Of a stretch of 64,000 bases of DNA, positions 1 through 11,349 are shown in pieces. The first letter of the stretch is position 1. Every line of letters starts with the position of its first letter. Origin of the DNA: Corticium candelabrum (lineage: Eukaryota; Porifera; Homoscleromorpha; Homosclerophorida; Plakinidae); assembly GCF_963422355.1 (NCBI RefSeq), contig NC_085087.1:1770021-1834020 (forward strand). The letters run 5' to 3'. Under the pieces are notes generated by a model, which did not search any database, had not been told where the DNA came from, and worked only from the letters and a program-made list of their open reading frames with translations. A program made the position numbers and the translations under genes.

Positions 1-845
1 TGCTAAATACAGACAGTCAATAGATCGAGTTCCATGCTGTACTGATTTTAACTGTAGTTAATTATTGCATTATATATACTTGGATATGAAATTACATGAG
101 CTTTGGGTGCAATATTTCAGAATAGACTAGAAAGACAACTGCGAAATGCGGTAAGTGTATTCCTAGTGATCTAATGTTGGGTCACCGTCTAGATTCGTGC
201 GACGAGGGCGTAAATTACCCCGTACTGCGGCACGTACACTTGTACGCTAGAGAATGTCCTCAGGGAGACGAAGTGTGAATTACGGGCCCTGCTAGTCTGG
301 AGTACCGTATCTCGAGAAACAACACTGTCGGGATCGATCGACGTGCAAGTCTGGACCCAGCCTCTATCCAAAGCAATGCTGTAATTCCCACAGCACCGGG
401 TTGGGCGAAACAGCAGCAGGTGGGTCGGTGTAATCAGATGCTAGGCGGTACGATTAGCCCGGTGGACGGCATGCAGGCCTATCGTACGAAACAAAAAATT
501 TAGAGAAACTTAGTCTAATTCTAAGTATAAGGAACTGCCTTCTACCGCTCTAGAAGCAAAGTTGACTTAGAACAGCTGCGATCGAGGCTCATCTGACGTA
601 TTGGGACGACAGTTTTTTGGGTTTCTCTAGAGCTTATATTCAAATTGTTTGGTTTCATGATTACGTTGATTTGACACTAGGAGCTCTCATATTTTGTGTT
701 TTAATTTTTGTTGCTAAATGCGTTAGCAGAGCGCATGCAAGTCTAAGCCATCTAGAGCAAACGTACTAAATTTGAAAATGTACGTTTTGTCGCTAGCAGT
801 TGCTACAAAGCGGCAACTGACATTTGTACGGTCACAAAGTGTGTC
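1..845. other. no gene recognised
   Basis: This is the downstream flank of the minus-strand collagen/fibrinogen-like gene. I see no open frame with recognisable protein character, no RNA gene and no clear repeat. Confidence 0.5.
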
Positions 846-2951
846 CTAACGTGCCATGATGTAGCCGATGACTTTGAGGTTTACAGGACCGTCCTCTGCA
901 GTACAGCACGCTTGGTTTCCAGCACTGTTTTTGTCCGTTGCTTGTGGGTACCGCGTTCCGAAACCAAGAAAAGAGTCTGGAGTGGCACAGTTATTTTGTT
1001 CGTTAGCAATAATTCCCAGACGTGCTCGTGCAGTTAAGATGCCCCCGCTTGAGCCAGGGCGGTCTGGCTTTGGGTTGAATCCTTCCTAGAGAACCAAGTG
1101 ATACGTCAGGCACAAAATGGTGTGATATGCTTGCATTTCTCTGTAATAATTACGAAGTGCTTGAGTGATAGTAAGTTAATGCTTACCTTGTTGCAATTTC
1201 TTTGCAGAGATGATGTTGGCAGTAAACTTCTCCACTTACTCTTACCAATACGTGTGCTTCTGTACTGTCCATCAGCAATAAGACTGTAGAGAGATGATGC
1301 ACTATAGCTGAAGGTGATCCATCTGATCGTTCCATCTACTTTCATTCCCAAACGGAGTTCAGTAAATGGCAGTGTCCAATACGAAGCCAGTTTTGTTTCT
1401 TTGTTATCTAAATCCAAATTGTTTGATTGAAATGTTTTCTTGTTCGACCACAAGTCGCTGGCATAAGTAAATGTTTGCTTCTTTCCGTCTATCTTCATGA
1501 TCAAAGTCCAACCTTCACTCGCATCACAGAATACCTGTTGTAGACTAGTGTCAGCATAACCGTAATTTGGCAGTTTAATGAATTTTTATCAACCTTAAAT
1601 GGAGGATCATTAAAGGATGGTTTAATCCAGTACTGTCCACTTTTGGATGATGCTATTTCTTTACATGATAATGCAGGGAACATAGCTGAACTTCCTGGTA
1701 ATAGATTCAACCATTGAGTACCGTCACAGTACTCTGCCTCCTTGACTTCTTGGTCATATCGTAGTAACCCTGCTCAAAGCATACACGTTATTCAAACAAA
1801 AAATGTTTTTGTTTTAATAGAACATGTCATCAACTGCAGTGTGTTCACCTCTTATGGCACTAGAGCACAAATTTATATTAGAGATTCCTGGCGACCCTTT
1901 CTCTCCAGTCAATCCGCTCTCGCCTTTGTCACCTATAATATGATTTCAAGAATTCTATTTGCAAACTTTGAAAGTGGTACGAGCTGTTAGTTGGCGTTCT
2001 AGTATGTGCAGAATCGGAACCTCTTACAACAACTCTAGATCTGTGAGTTGTACTCGAGGCGTTTTTGCGAGGCCGTTAATAGTACGGTACTTGCACGAGC
2101 CATTGAAGTAGGCGTCTGGGAATGCCATGGCCTCCCACTACCTATATGCAATATAGATCTTTTTGAAAATAGACAAGGTCTGCTAAATGCAACCCCAGCA
2201 GCTGGTCTCCCAATATTGGAGGTCCAGCTAACGACGCCACTGTATTAATCGACTATTAAACCAAGAATCTACTTCGATTACATTCATGCATCTTTCATAT
2301 CTCAGCACGTCTTGTTGTAGCGTAGGTTGCTAGACTACCAGTTGTAGTAGTTAACTCGTCTACGGAGAAACAATTGAACTGCCATGCCGCCGTCTGAAAG
2401 GGTGTAACATATGAATGAATGCTATTGTTATTGCAGTTCCCACTCAGGGTTCATGGCAAGACATATACATTAATTAAGCTAGAGAACGACGTGCAACTTA
2501 GTTGCTCGCTGGCTTTAGCCTAAAACAATGGCTCTCTAAACATGTTATTTGAGAACTCTTTATTCCATCTAATTATGTACTTATTCGTACCTCTGTCTCC
2601 TTTCTTTCCTTGCTCTCCGGGACCACCAGGCGCACCAGGAGCAACGTGGATGTCTTCTATTGTTACTGTAGAGACGTACAAACATTTATGCAAATCATAG
2701 TCTGTCATTGATCTGTAATGCGTAACTACTCGAGCAGCAGTCTTTGCAGCCCTTGCTTCTCTAAAATACGACAAAAGAAATAATCAGCTAACAACCGTTC
2801 TACACGAGACAGCTATTACGAATGACTGCAGGATTAATTTTTACGATATAAAAAAATTTACTTCAATGACTGTGTCGTTTACACTTGACACTGCAGTAGC
2901 GGTCACCATCAATGTTAAGAGCACGACAAGTTTGGGTCGTTCCATCGTCAT
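846..2951 (-). CDS. secreted collagen-triplet / fibrinogen-like domain protein (6 exons)
   Basis: Exons on the minus strand: 2951-2862, 2760-2591, 1932-1849, 1769-1594, 1534-1187 and 1085-846 (TAG). Exon 1 encodes a signal peptide (MTMERPKLVVLLTLMVTATA). Exons 2-3 join in phase to give about ten Gly-X-Y triplets (GAPGGPGEQGKKGDRG, then GDKGESGLTGEKGSPG). Exons 4-6 encode a fibrinogen-like domain: EYCDGTQW, LPGSSAMFPALSC, GWTLIMKIDG, and at the C-terminus NEQNNCATPDSFLGFG and a Cys-Cys pair. This architecture is known from secreted matrix or lectin-like proteins of sponges and cnidarians; a role in the extracellular matrix, skeleton or recognition is inferred. Phases of exons 2-6 agree exactly. 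The exon 1/2 junction does not: the obvious donor after GTC-ATT-GAA gives the wrong phase. Either a weaker donor about 20 bases upstream (in TCAAGTGTAA) with an acceptor two bases later is used, or a small exon is missing. About 365 aa. Confidence 0.78.
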
Positions 2952-3044
2952 CGTAAAGAAACAGATGAAAGTGTCTGAGCAAGTAGCAGCGCTTACGTAC
3001 TATATAGGTAGTGCTAGCCGTCTCCTCTTTTAATTAGAGGTCAC

Positions 3045-3475
3045 CGTACAACGGAACTCGACATCATTGTCAGCTCGAGCTCCACCTCATCGGTTACTAA
3101 ACTAGGCAAGTGCTTAATCGTTGTATGGTGGCTAAACGCCTAGACATCCATACCGGCTAACGAACAACGGAACTTCACATCACAAACAGAGCGAGCTCCA
3201 CTTCATTAGCATACCTAAATAGGTAGGTGCCTAGTGGGCTAAACGCTTACACAGCTTTACAAGCGAACGTACATCGGAACTTCACATCACAGTCAGATTG
3301 AGCTCCACCTCTTGAAGATACTAAAATAAGTCAGTGCGTGACCGCTGTACGTTACACAGCATTTACAGATCTACGAACAACGGATGTTCACATCACTGTC
3401 AGATCAATCTCCGTCTCATCGATAGACCGAAATAGATAAGTATGTAATCATTGTACCACGAAATGTGCCTAGACT
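3045..3475. repeat. diverged tandem repeat, ~105-118 bp unit, four copies
   Basis: Four units share a core of the type CGGAACTTCACATCAC followed by GAGCTCCACCTCAT. They start near 3048, 3166, 3270 and 3374, and each ends in an AT-rich tract with an 'aaat-aggtaagt'-like segment. The array lies 100-520 bases upstream of the start codon of the minus-strand collagen-like gene, so it overlaps the likely promoter region. A regulatory role is only a possibility. Confidence 0.75.
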
Positions 3476-4044
3476 AACTATAATAAATATGGTGAGATTT
3501 CTGATTAACTTTGTGGTTAGACAACAATGAATGTATAGGCAACTGCTCAAAAACTATTCTTAGAACTTTAAGTTTGAGTCGTGCTCGATCTTGATGCATT
3601 GAAGTACGAATCATGTAGTGTACCGGTATTTCTAATACAATTTTATAGCCGAGGGCCTCACCTTGTCACGTTTCATGACGTATTTTAGGTTAATTAAATT
3701 GAGCAATCTATTTTGAGTTTGACACGTGTGTGTTCTTCACTCAACTGTCGCGAGTGAGTGATGTGGAACGTCGACGGATGAACTTGTGACGTGTTGCGCA
3801 TTGCTGCCGCGGTAGTAAAGCAAACGTCGTGTCCGTGCGACGGCCTTCCATCAATTCAGCACTTTGTTTACAGTAAATGAGTGTCTCTTTGTCGTTTGCA
3901 ATGGGCCTAGAAAGTAGACCCCAGATCAACACTAGACCGTATTTGGAACGCCTCTGTTTCGTCAATTCTGAAACTGTTTTCTACTTTAGCTTGTACAGTG
4001 CAAATTAAGCAGCATTCGGCATTTCGATGGAGGTCCTCACCTAA
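3476..4044. other. no gene recognised
   Basis: Mixed-composition intergenic sequence. The short open frames have no recognisable protein character, and no repeat could be defined. Confidence 0.45.
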
Positions 4045-5150
4045 CTTAGGGGAGCATTCGTTTAGTTTATTTCCACTAATCCGGAATGCGCGGTTGAAGT
4101 CAGTCCACCCATTCTATTTCGAACACAACAAAGTCGTGTTCATCCATTCGGATTAGCTCCCGGAGCACTATTTTTCCTCCGCTACTGGTACCATCGTTGC
4201 TGTGGTTCTATACTTGCTAGAGACATTTTAGGTGACAGCGAAAGTAGTGAAGAAAGAAGCGAGAATGAAACACTAGACTTCCAACTGGCGTGCATTGCAA
4301 CTTTCTCCATGACCTTGAGTTAGGAAGATGGAACTAATTAGCCTTGCTCCAGACGCAGTGTGGATTGCAGCCCTGGATGAGCCGCCATCACCACTACAGT
4401 ACCTCGGTACAGCCCTTTGCGGTCACCGCTAATCAGGTCACTAGATGAGTGTCAGTCACAAGTGTACTTTGTCGACGTAGTAGATTAGCTCTAGGAAACG
4501 ACTGTCGCATGGGATTTTGCAGACAGCAGTCCAATGCATTGCAGTAGAGGTATAAGACGCATTGCAGCTTCAACTGGGAACCTGTCTACGCGTGCAAAAG
4601 CGTATGATGCACTGCAAGTGCCTTCTGATCTGCCATTTCACCGCTAGGCTTCCTAGCGTAAATGCAATCTCTTTACCAACGCTCGACAGCGGCCTAAAAT
4701 CGCAATGTCGACAATTACATAGGCTAGAACAACGCCAAAGCCCAATCAAAAGCTCAGTTCCTAGCTACTAGCATTCTAAAAATGTTGGTATCACACGATA
4801 TTAGGGGGCGGAGCTTCTACAGCATGCGCAATCTCGAGGGTAACACGCACCTGTCACCGCTCTCGCTGTACACGGAGTCCACGTTTCCAGGTCTGCTTCT
4901 GAACCTATCGTCTTGCCGTTGTAAGTAAGTTCACTATTTACCATTTTGTGCATGTTGTGAGAGACTTTTGCCTGCGTAGAGATGCGTAGGAAGCCATTTC
5001 TTGAGGACGGCTTCTCGAGGGTAAGAGACTGCTGGTCAAACTGAAATCACCTGATTCACACTCTGAACAGATACATGTGGAGTGGAAAGACAGACTACTC
5101 ATTGCCTAGCGATGGAAATTTTGTTACGTGAAGACTTTGCGGTAGGGGAA
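4045..5150 (+). repeat. left arm of long imperfect inverted repeat
   Basis: The best segment, 4796-5120 (from GGGGGCGGAGCTTCTACAGC to CATTGCCTAGCGATGG), matches the reverse complement of 7895-8232 closely along its whole length. Weaker matches continue outward: 4345-4385 (GGATTGCAGCCC) with 8297-8345, and 4050-4090 (GGGGAGCATTCGTTTA) with 8600-8640. The outermost pair may be the terminal inverted repeat of a ~4.6 kb element. No transposase frame was found inside it. Confidence 0.75.
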
Positions 5151-5895
5151 CCCATTCGGGTAACCGAACGTGACGCACTGTGTGGCTGAATAGGACTACT
5201 TGTTTTCTTGAACTGTGGAACTGTGAAACTATGTATCTTGTCGAACTAGAGTCAGCAAAATTTCGTCTAGCCTAGCCAACCGTTCATGGAAGGCGGTGAG
5301 CTGATAAGCTTACATCACTTGATGTACCTTGGCCTGATTCTTTGTTTGCTATACAGAGTAATAGTCTTGGCTGCTGGTTCAATTCAACTCTACACTGTAT
5401 CAAGCACATTTCTCGACACGAAACCGGTCTATCTTGATTTATCATTTGGAGGTGTGTTGATTGAGAATGCCTTGCCTTTCCTTGCAACTCAGACTTTGCA
5501 GATGCAAGGTCTTGCTCGAGAACTCTATGAAGTTCTACTATTTCATTTGCTTGCTGTTCAATTATCCGACATAAACCATCAGCTTCAGCCTCAGTGACAT
5601 TTTCGACAATCAACATCTTCACTTCTATGATTACTAGACTAGCTAGATACGTCTTGATCAACTGCGCATGCAGATGAGGTAGAACAGCCTCTGCTTTCTG
5701 ATTTACACAGTACAGCTATGGAATAGCGAGTGCGTGTGTGTTGTGTTACTTTAGACATAACTGTTGCTGGAACTTGGGAGACTGGCAGTGTTAACTATTT
5801 GTAATAGAACAGACTGTAGTGTACCTACTGTACTCTGATCTGCGTCAGTACATATGGAGTGCAAGTTATCACAGTAAGAACTTCGACTTGGCCAA

Positions 5896-5896
<1 letters not shown>

Positions 5897-5984
<88 letters not shown>
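5897..5984. repeat. (CA)n microsatellite
   Basis: An uninterrupted CA tract of about 44 units. The HTHTHT/CVCVCV translations here are artefacts of this tract. A (GACA)n tract follows at about 6156-6184. Confidence 0.98.
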
Positions 5985-5986
<2 letters not shown>

Positions 5987-6152
5987 AGCCCCAATGCCCG
6001 GCTTCGCCCGTGGGACAACACATGCCAGGTGCTTCTCCTTTCCACTTCATAGCTCCGCAGTTGACACACACGTTTGTCATAGAGCCAATACAACACGGAA
6101 GTGGAGGAGAGACATGTCGCCTTTATTTATAGGTAGAGATTATAGCATTAAT

Positions 6153-6184
<32 letters not shown>

Positions 6185-6344
6185 GGTCGCCTTTATAGAT
6201 AGAGATTATAGCAGAAAGTATCTAAAAATGCGTTTGATGGTTGGAGAGGCAGAGGGGGTGAAGCCAGGTCACGTACAGTTTGTATAGAGAACCGTTTACT
6301 GTTACTAATTAGTGGTGGTGTCAGTGCTTTTACCGTTTAGTAGC

Positions 6345-6527
6345 AGTCAGACAGAATTCTCATTCATAGTTATATCCCGTTCAATTGCCGTTTCTAAAAT
6401 CCCGTTGATTGTATTAGCGATTGGTTGAAACCATTTCGACTTGGACGTTGCTGCCGTTGCGAGGAACAGGTGTATTGAACTTGGCATCTATTCGACACGT
6501 GTCCAGTTTCAAAAAATCCCGTTGATT

Positions 6528-6528
<1 letters not shown>
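6345..6528 (+). repeat. dispersed repeat with ATCCCGTTGATTG motif
   Basis: The motif AAAATCCCGTTGATTG occurs at about 6396 and 6513 and, as AAAAATCCTGTTGATTG, near 10312. The associated segment CAGACAGAATTCTCAT...TATATCCCGTTCAATT occurs at about 6349 and again near 10013 and 10170. Together these mark a dispersed, decayed non-coding repeat family. Confidence 0.6.

Positions 6529-6530
<2 letters not shown>

Positions 6531-6578
<48 letters not shown>
6531..6578. repeat. (TA)n microsatellite
   Basis: A pure TA tract directly preceding copy 1 of the ~515 bp dispersed repeat. Confidence 0.97.
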
Positions 6579-6579
<1 letters not shown>

Positions 6580-6586
6580 TAGTATA

Positions 6587-7098
6587 CATGGCCCGTCTTT
6601 CGTACGGGCAAGATACTGTAGTGTAAAGATAGGTCTGTGGACACGTCACGTGCAATCTTTGTTGCGAGGTCCCGGATATGCTGAATGAATTCGAATCTTG
6701 CTCTTCGCGCTTGTTTCGATTGAAATCGACACACTCGACGTGTAGCGCTTGCTGCAGAAAACGTGTATGTTGGATTCGGTGCAAATGCAATCAGAATTTG
6801 GAGAGAAACGAAAGCGCTAGAAGAGTAAATTTCGTCGGCAAGAGATATTCGATTGCTCGAAGCTTTGCGAAGGACGACGATGCATACGGTCTACACAGGA
6901 CTGGTGTGGGCGTGTGTTCGAATGAACCGGAATGCGTAGCGTTTGCGTCATCGAGAATTTTACGCGGGGGTCGACCCCTCGAAAGGGGACCCGGTGCGTA
7001 ATTTTTTTAATTTTTTTACGCAAACCTTCCGCTGTGCGTGCCGAGTGTGCGTGCCGATTTCGGTTGCAAACGGACAAAAGACGTGGCCTCCAAACGCG

Positions 7099-7101
<3 letters not shown>
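6587..7101 (+). repeat. ~515 bp dispersed repeat family, copy 1
   Basis: Begins ATGGCCCGTCTTTCGTACGGGC and ends at the CA tract at 7102. It contains a GC-rich palindromic core around 6966 (GGGGTCGACCCC, then GAAAGGGGACCC) followed by a T-rich stretch. It is directly repeated at 7165-7680 with about 90% identity by eye. No open frame is conserved between the copies, so it is non-coding. The (CA)n/(TA)n flanks recur with both copies. Confidence 0.85.
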
Positions 7102-7133
<32 letters not shown>

Positions 7134-7164
7134 CAGTTTGAGCTTTATATATATTACTAGGATC

Positions 7165-7680
7165 CATGGCCTGTCCTTCGTACGGGCAAGATACTGTAGT
7201 GTAAAGTTAGGTCTGAGGACACGTCACGTGCATCTTTGTTGCGAGGTCCCGGATGCGCTGAATGATTTCGAATCTTGCTCTTCGCGCTTGTTTCGATCGA
7301 AATCGACACACTCCCCGTGTAGCGCTTGCTGCAGAAAACGTGTAGGTTGGATTCGGTAAAAATGCAATCAGAATTTGGAGAGAAACGAAAGCGATAGAAG
7401 AGTAAGTTTCGTCAGCAAGAGATATTCGATCGCTCGAAGTTTTGCAAAGGACGACGATGCATAGGGTCTACACGGGACTGGTGCGGGCGTGTGTTCGAAT
7501 AAACTGCAATGTGTAGCGTTCGCGTCGTCGAGAAATTTTACGCGGGGGTCGATCCCTCGAGAGGGGACCCGGTGCAAATTTTTTTATTTTTTTACGCAAA
7601 CCTTCCTCTGTGCGAGCCGAGTGTGCGTGCCGATTTCGGTTGCGAACGGACAAAAGACGTGACCGCCAAACGCGAACACA
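7165..7680 (+). repeat. ~515 bp dispersed repeat family, copy 2
   Basis: A direct repeat of 6587-7101 with the same palindromic core (GGGGTCGATCCCTCGAGAGG near 7553) and the same CA tail. It is followed by a (TA)n tract at about 7711-7779. Short spacing and high identity suggest local duplication. Confidence 0.85.
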
Positions 7681-7710
7681 CACACACACACAGACAGACA
7701 ATTTGAGCTT

Positions 7711-7716
7711 TATATA

Positions 7717-7779
<63 letters not shown>
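7711..7779. repeat. (TA)n microsatellite
   Basis: A nearly pure TA tract after copy 2 of the ~515 bp repeat. Confidence 0.95.
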
Positions 7780-7784
<5 letters not shown>

Positions 7785-7839
7785 GCAAGCTAGACTACCT
7801 AGAAACAACGCGGAACGTTCTACATGTCTGGTTACCCCA

Positions 7840-8645
7840 AATAGGTTCCCCCAAATAGGTTCCCAGGTGGCATGATTTCAATAGCCAAAACTAATCCATC
7901 GCTAGGCAATGAGTAGTCTGTGCTTCCGCTCCACGTACATCTGTTCAGAGTGTGAATCAGAAGACTTAAGCTTGAACAGCAGTCTCATATCCTCGAGAAG
8001 CTGTACTCAAGAAATGGCTACCAGCCTTCCTACACGTCTCTACGCAGGCGGTCTCTCACAAGAAGGACGAAATGGTAAGTAGTGAACTTACTTACAAAGC
8101 CTAGTCAACGGCAAGATGATCTACAGTTCAGAAGCAGACCCGGAAATGTGGACTTCGTGTAGTGCGAGATCGGCGAGGTGCGTATTACTCTCGAGATTGC
8201 GCATGCTGTAGAAGCTCCGCCCCTAATATCGTCTATTCGATTACATATTGCTTCCGCCCAGAAAGGCGGTACCGAACCAAACATGCATAATTTGATGGCG
8301 TCGCATCCGGGGCTGCAATCTACACTGTCTGGGGCGAGGCTAGGAAATACATGTAATAGCCAGATGGATGTTCAGGCGTAGAATACAAGTTAAGCTGATT
8401 TTCTCGTCATTCAAAGAGTGACAGTGTAGCATTGGGCATGTACGGTTTGCGGTTGGCCAAAACAAACAGGCTATTCTTTTCATTCTCACACCAAACCGCA
8501 AACTAAACCGAGTAAACTGGTCGACGTTTACGTACGGAGTGGTTTCAGTCAACCGGTCGTTCTGGCCTAGTTTTCGAACGATTATTCCCTTGTATTCTTA
8601 TTTCGGAATGGTTGGAATAGAATAAACGAACGCTCCCCAGATTAG
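7840..8645 (-). repeat. right arm of long imperfect inverted repeat
   Basis: The reverse complement of 7895-8232 matches 4796-5120. The outer end, the reverse complement of 8600-8640, starts GGGGAGCGTTCGTTTATT and pairs with 4050. The segments between these matches are more diverged or contain indels. Confidence 0.75.
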
Positions 8646-9299
8646 CAATCGTACCGTAATTGGAACGGTCAGCTGCATGAGATGAAACACATTGCTCTCA
8701 TTTGCTCAAACCAATTAACACAGCACACGGTACGCTCTACACCTACTCTCTACACCAAAACCAAATATCATGCACATTTATTGTAATTAATTAATTAATT
8801 AATACCGACACGTCAGAGCTTGGTTAGTTCTGAGCTAAGCACGTTCATTGTTCAAGCAAAGATTGCTCTACAGTTTGCACTAAGACTGTTGAAAATCAAT
8901 TTCTAGTTGAGCAATGAGAGCATGCTGGCGTGTTCCATCTCGGATGCCCATTGTTTCAATTACGGTGCGATAGCTAATCCTGTTCTTTACACTTAAATAA
9001 GTTAAACCTCGATTGGAATGTCGAATGTGGTTTTTTAGTGTGCACTAAATGAGCTTTCAAACAAGCTATTATGCATGGTAGAAAGCAGTCTGTGAAGGCA
9101 TGTCAAATAGTCCTTGTGCAAGCCTCACTAGGAAGTTCGTTTCACCCCTTCGGTATAGCGGTTGATGCCAGCTGGTAGAGCAGCAACTTTATGACGTCAC
9201 ACACTCATCGCGTGACATTGGGACAGGTGTAATTAGGCAGCAGTTTATAGAACATAAAATTCTTTGGCCCAACATTTGTGTTGACTTTCCCATCTGATT

Positions 9300-9338
<39 letters not shown>

Positions 9339-10759
9339 AAATGATTTTATGTTCTAGACCAGGCTTGGTTCTAGACTATAGTCACTACAGTGTGTACGAG
9401 CACGTACTCTGTCATACTTTCTCTTAAACGTGAATGTGGTAGACACTGCCTAAAGACATAATAATTATTAAGAGTGAAAACCGCAGACAGGATGCTCATT
9501 CGCTGTTTCTCCACAAGCTATCTGTCATCCAACGTTTTAATTAATTAAATTACAGAAAAACATGCACCGGCCGCAGTACTAAGAGGAAGTGTAATCAGCA
9601 GAAGGGCACTAAGCTTACTCGCTACTATATAGGTTTTAGCTACTACTTACTAGCTACATCTAATAATAAAAATCAATGGAGTAATAAGGATTACTAGAAT
9701 AAGATTTAGCATTGCTCTTTGGCAGATATTGTGAACCAGCCTTTACGGAAGCTACGACGGGACGCTCTGCTTAAATTTTACACCATTCCGTTTTCCGCAC
9801 GGGCAGATTACATATTAGTATTACTAATGGTTAGTAAATTTCTCTTATTATTATTATTATTAGTTGTTAGTTAATTAATTAATTTATCGTTGCATGCATC
9901 CATGAATTATATAATTAGCAGAATTCTCATAAAGTTAATTAATTTACTTTTTATGCAAATTTCTGTAGTTGCATGAGTTTACATGCATTCTTACTCTGTT
10001 CTGAAAATTTAGCAGCCGGACAGGATTCTTATTCAGAGTTATATCCCGTTCAATTATATCCAGTTGTGAGAAATTAGCAAGAATCCAGTATCCCAATGGT
10101 ATGCAAATTTAATATGTTGTTGCATGAGTATTCCCGTTTTAATTTATCATGACGTGTATCTCTGAAAAATTATCAGCCAGACAGAATTCTCATGAAGAAT
10201 TTCGTTTAGAGCTATAACTTAGTCAATGGTTTCGTTCTGAGACTATTGATTGCTAAATAGCTAGTCTATATCTCGTTGAAGACAAAAAATGTAACCGAGT
10301 GTCCCGTTTTCAAAAATCCTGTTGATTGCATGGATTATTGATTGTTGTTATCTAGCTAGTATCCCGTTCAAGGCAATGACAAAGTTTTAGTATCCCTGCA
10401 ACGCTATGCTGCGATTGCGGACAGAAATATTGTCCAGAGCAATTGTTATCGAGGCGCTTCTAGAGGGGGGAGAGGGGAGGGGAGGCACGTGCCTCCAATG
10501 CCCCATCTAGATCCGCCACTGGATATAACGTATTGAAAGTGTAGGCTTGGCCTCGTGTACCCAGACCGTATTCGTAGTGTTACTAGAGCAATTCTATTGT
10601 CATGTACAGACAATTCAACTTAGAACAACTGATCTCGTTCGACTGATGTAATTATCAACTCTGTAGCTTCACGTATTGGAGATATCTAGGCTTTTTTTAC
10701 CGCGTAGCGCACGTAGTAAAAATGTGCACCATGATAACCATCAGCCCGGTGTCATAGGA
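8646..10759. other. AT-rich intergenic stretch with decayed repeats
   Basis: No gene was recognised. It holds a (TA)n tract at about 9303-9337, TTAATTAA-rich DNA, copies of the CAGAATTCTCAT / TATCCCGTTCAATT repeat near 10013 and 10170, and at 10497-10525 a segment ending ATCTAGATCCGCCACTG. That segment resembles the terminal inverted repeat of a MITE type that recurs at 35911-36073. Confidence 0.55.
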
Positions 10760-11065
10760 AATTTGGCATTCTGGGAATTTGGCATCCCCGAGCAATATTC
10801 ACTAGAGAATTCGGTATCCTTTTGGGCCTTTTTGCATCCCCGAACCATATATCCTAGCTAGGGAATTTGGCATCCCAGGAAATTTGGTATCTCCGAGCAG
10901 TACTTTCCTAGAGAATTTGGCATCTCGAGTCGTATTTTCTAGAGAATTTGGCATCCACGAATTGTATTTCCTAGAGAATTTGGCATCCCACGAGCCGTAT
11001 TTTCAAATATGGCATCCCCAAGCCGTATTTCTAGGGAATTTGGCATCCCCGAGCCGCATATGTTA
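10760..11065 (+). repeat. ~38-bp satellite, about eight units
   Basis: The consensus unit is roughly TAGAGAATTTGGCATCCCCG plus AGCCGTATTTTC. Adjacent units vary by substitutions and small indels. The short open frames read through it are repetitive and not genes. Confidence 0.9.
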
Positions 11066-11349
11066 AGAATTTCGCATATCTTAAAATGTGACATTGTAAT
11101 ACTTAGTTTATAGACTGCTAAATTTCTAACAAACATGTTAAAATCGAGTGTTCGTTTTCTAATTGTGATTGAAAACGTCTATTTTATGTTAGTTAAATTC
11201 GTTATAGCCAGTTACTCTATACCGTCTGCCCTATATAGCCCCAGGCGCGTTCTTTTAGTAAACAGTTGTTACAGCGCCATTTGACGACGTGAAACATGTC
11301 CTCAGAATTTTGACACTTTCTCTAGGCATATATATTCTAGGAAGCCAAA

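Noticed and set aside
5284..5661. Minus-strand 125-codon frame with a coiled-coil-like stretch (RIIEQQANEIVELHRVLEQ)
   Set aside because: It lies inside a repeat-rich inverted-repeat region, overlaps a plus-strand frame of similar length, and has no clear splice context. A captured exon is possible but cannot be supported.
9130..9215. tRNA-like segment (GGTATAGCGGTTGATGCCAGC, GCTGGTAGAGCAGC)
   Set aside because: No cloverleaf with a proper acceptor stem and T-loop could be folded by eye.
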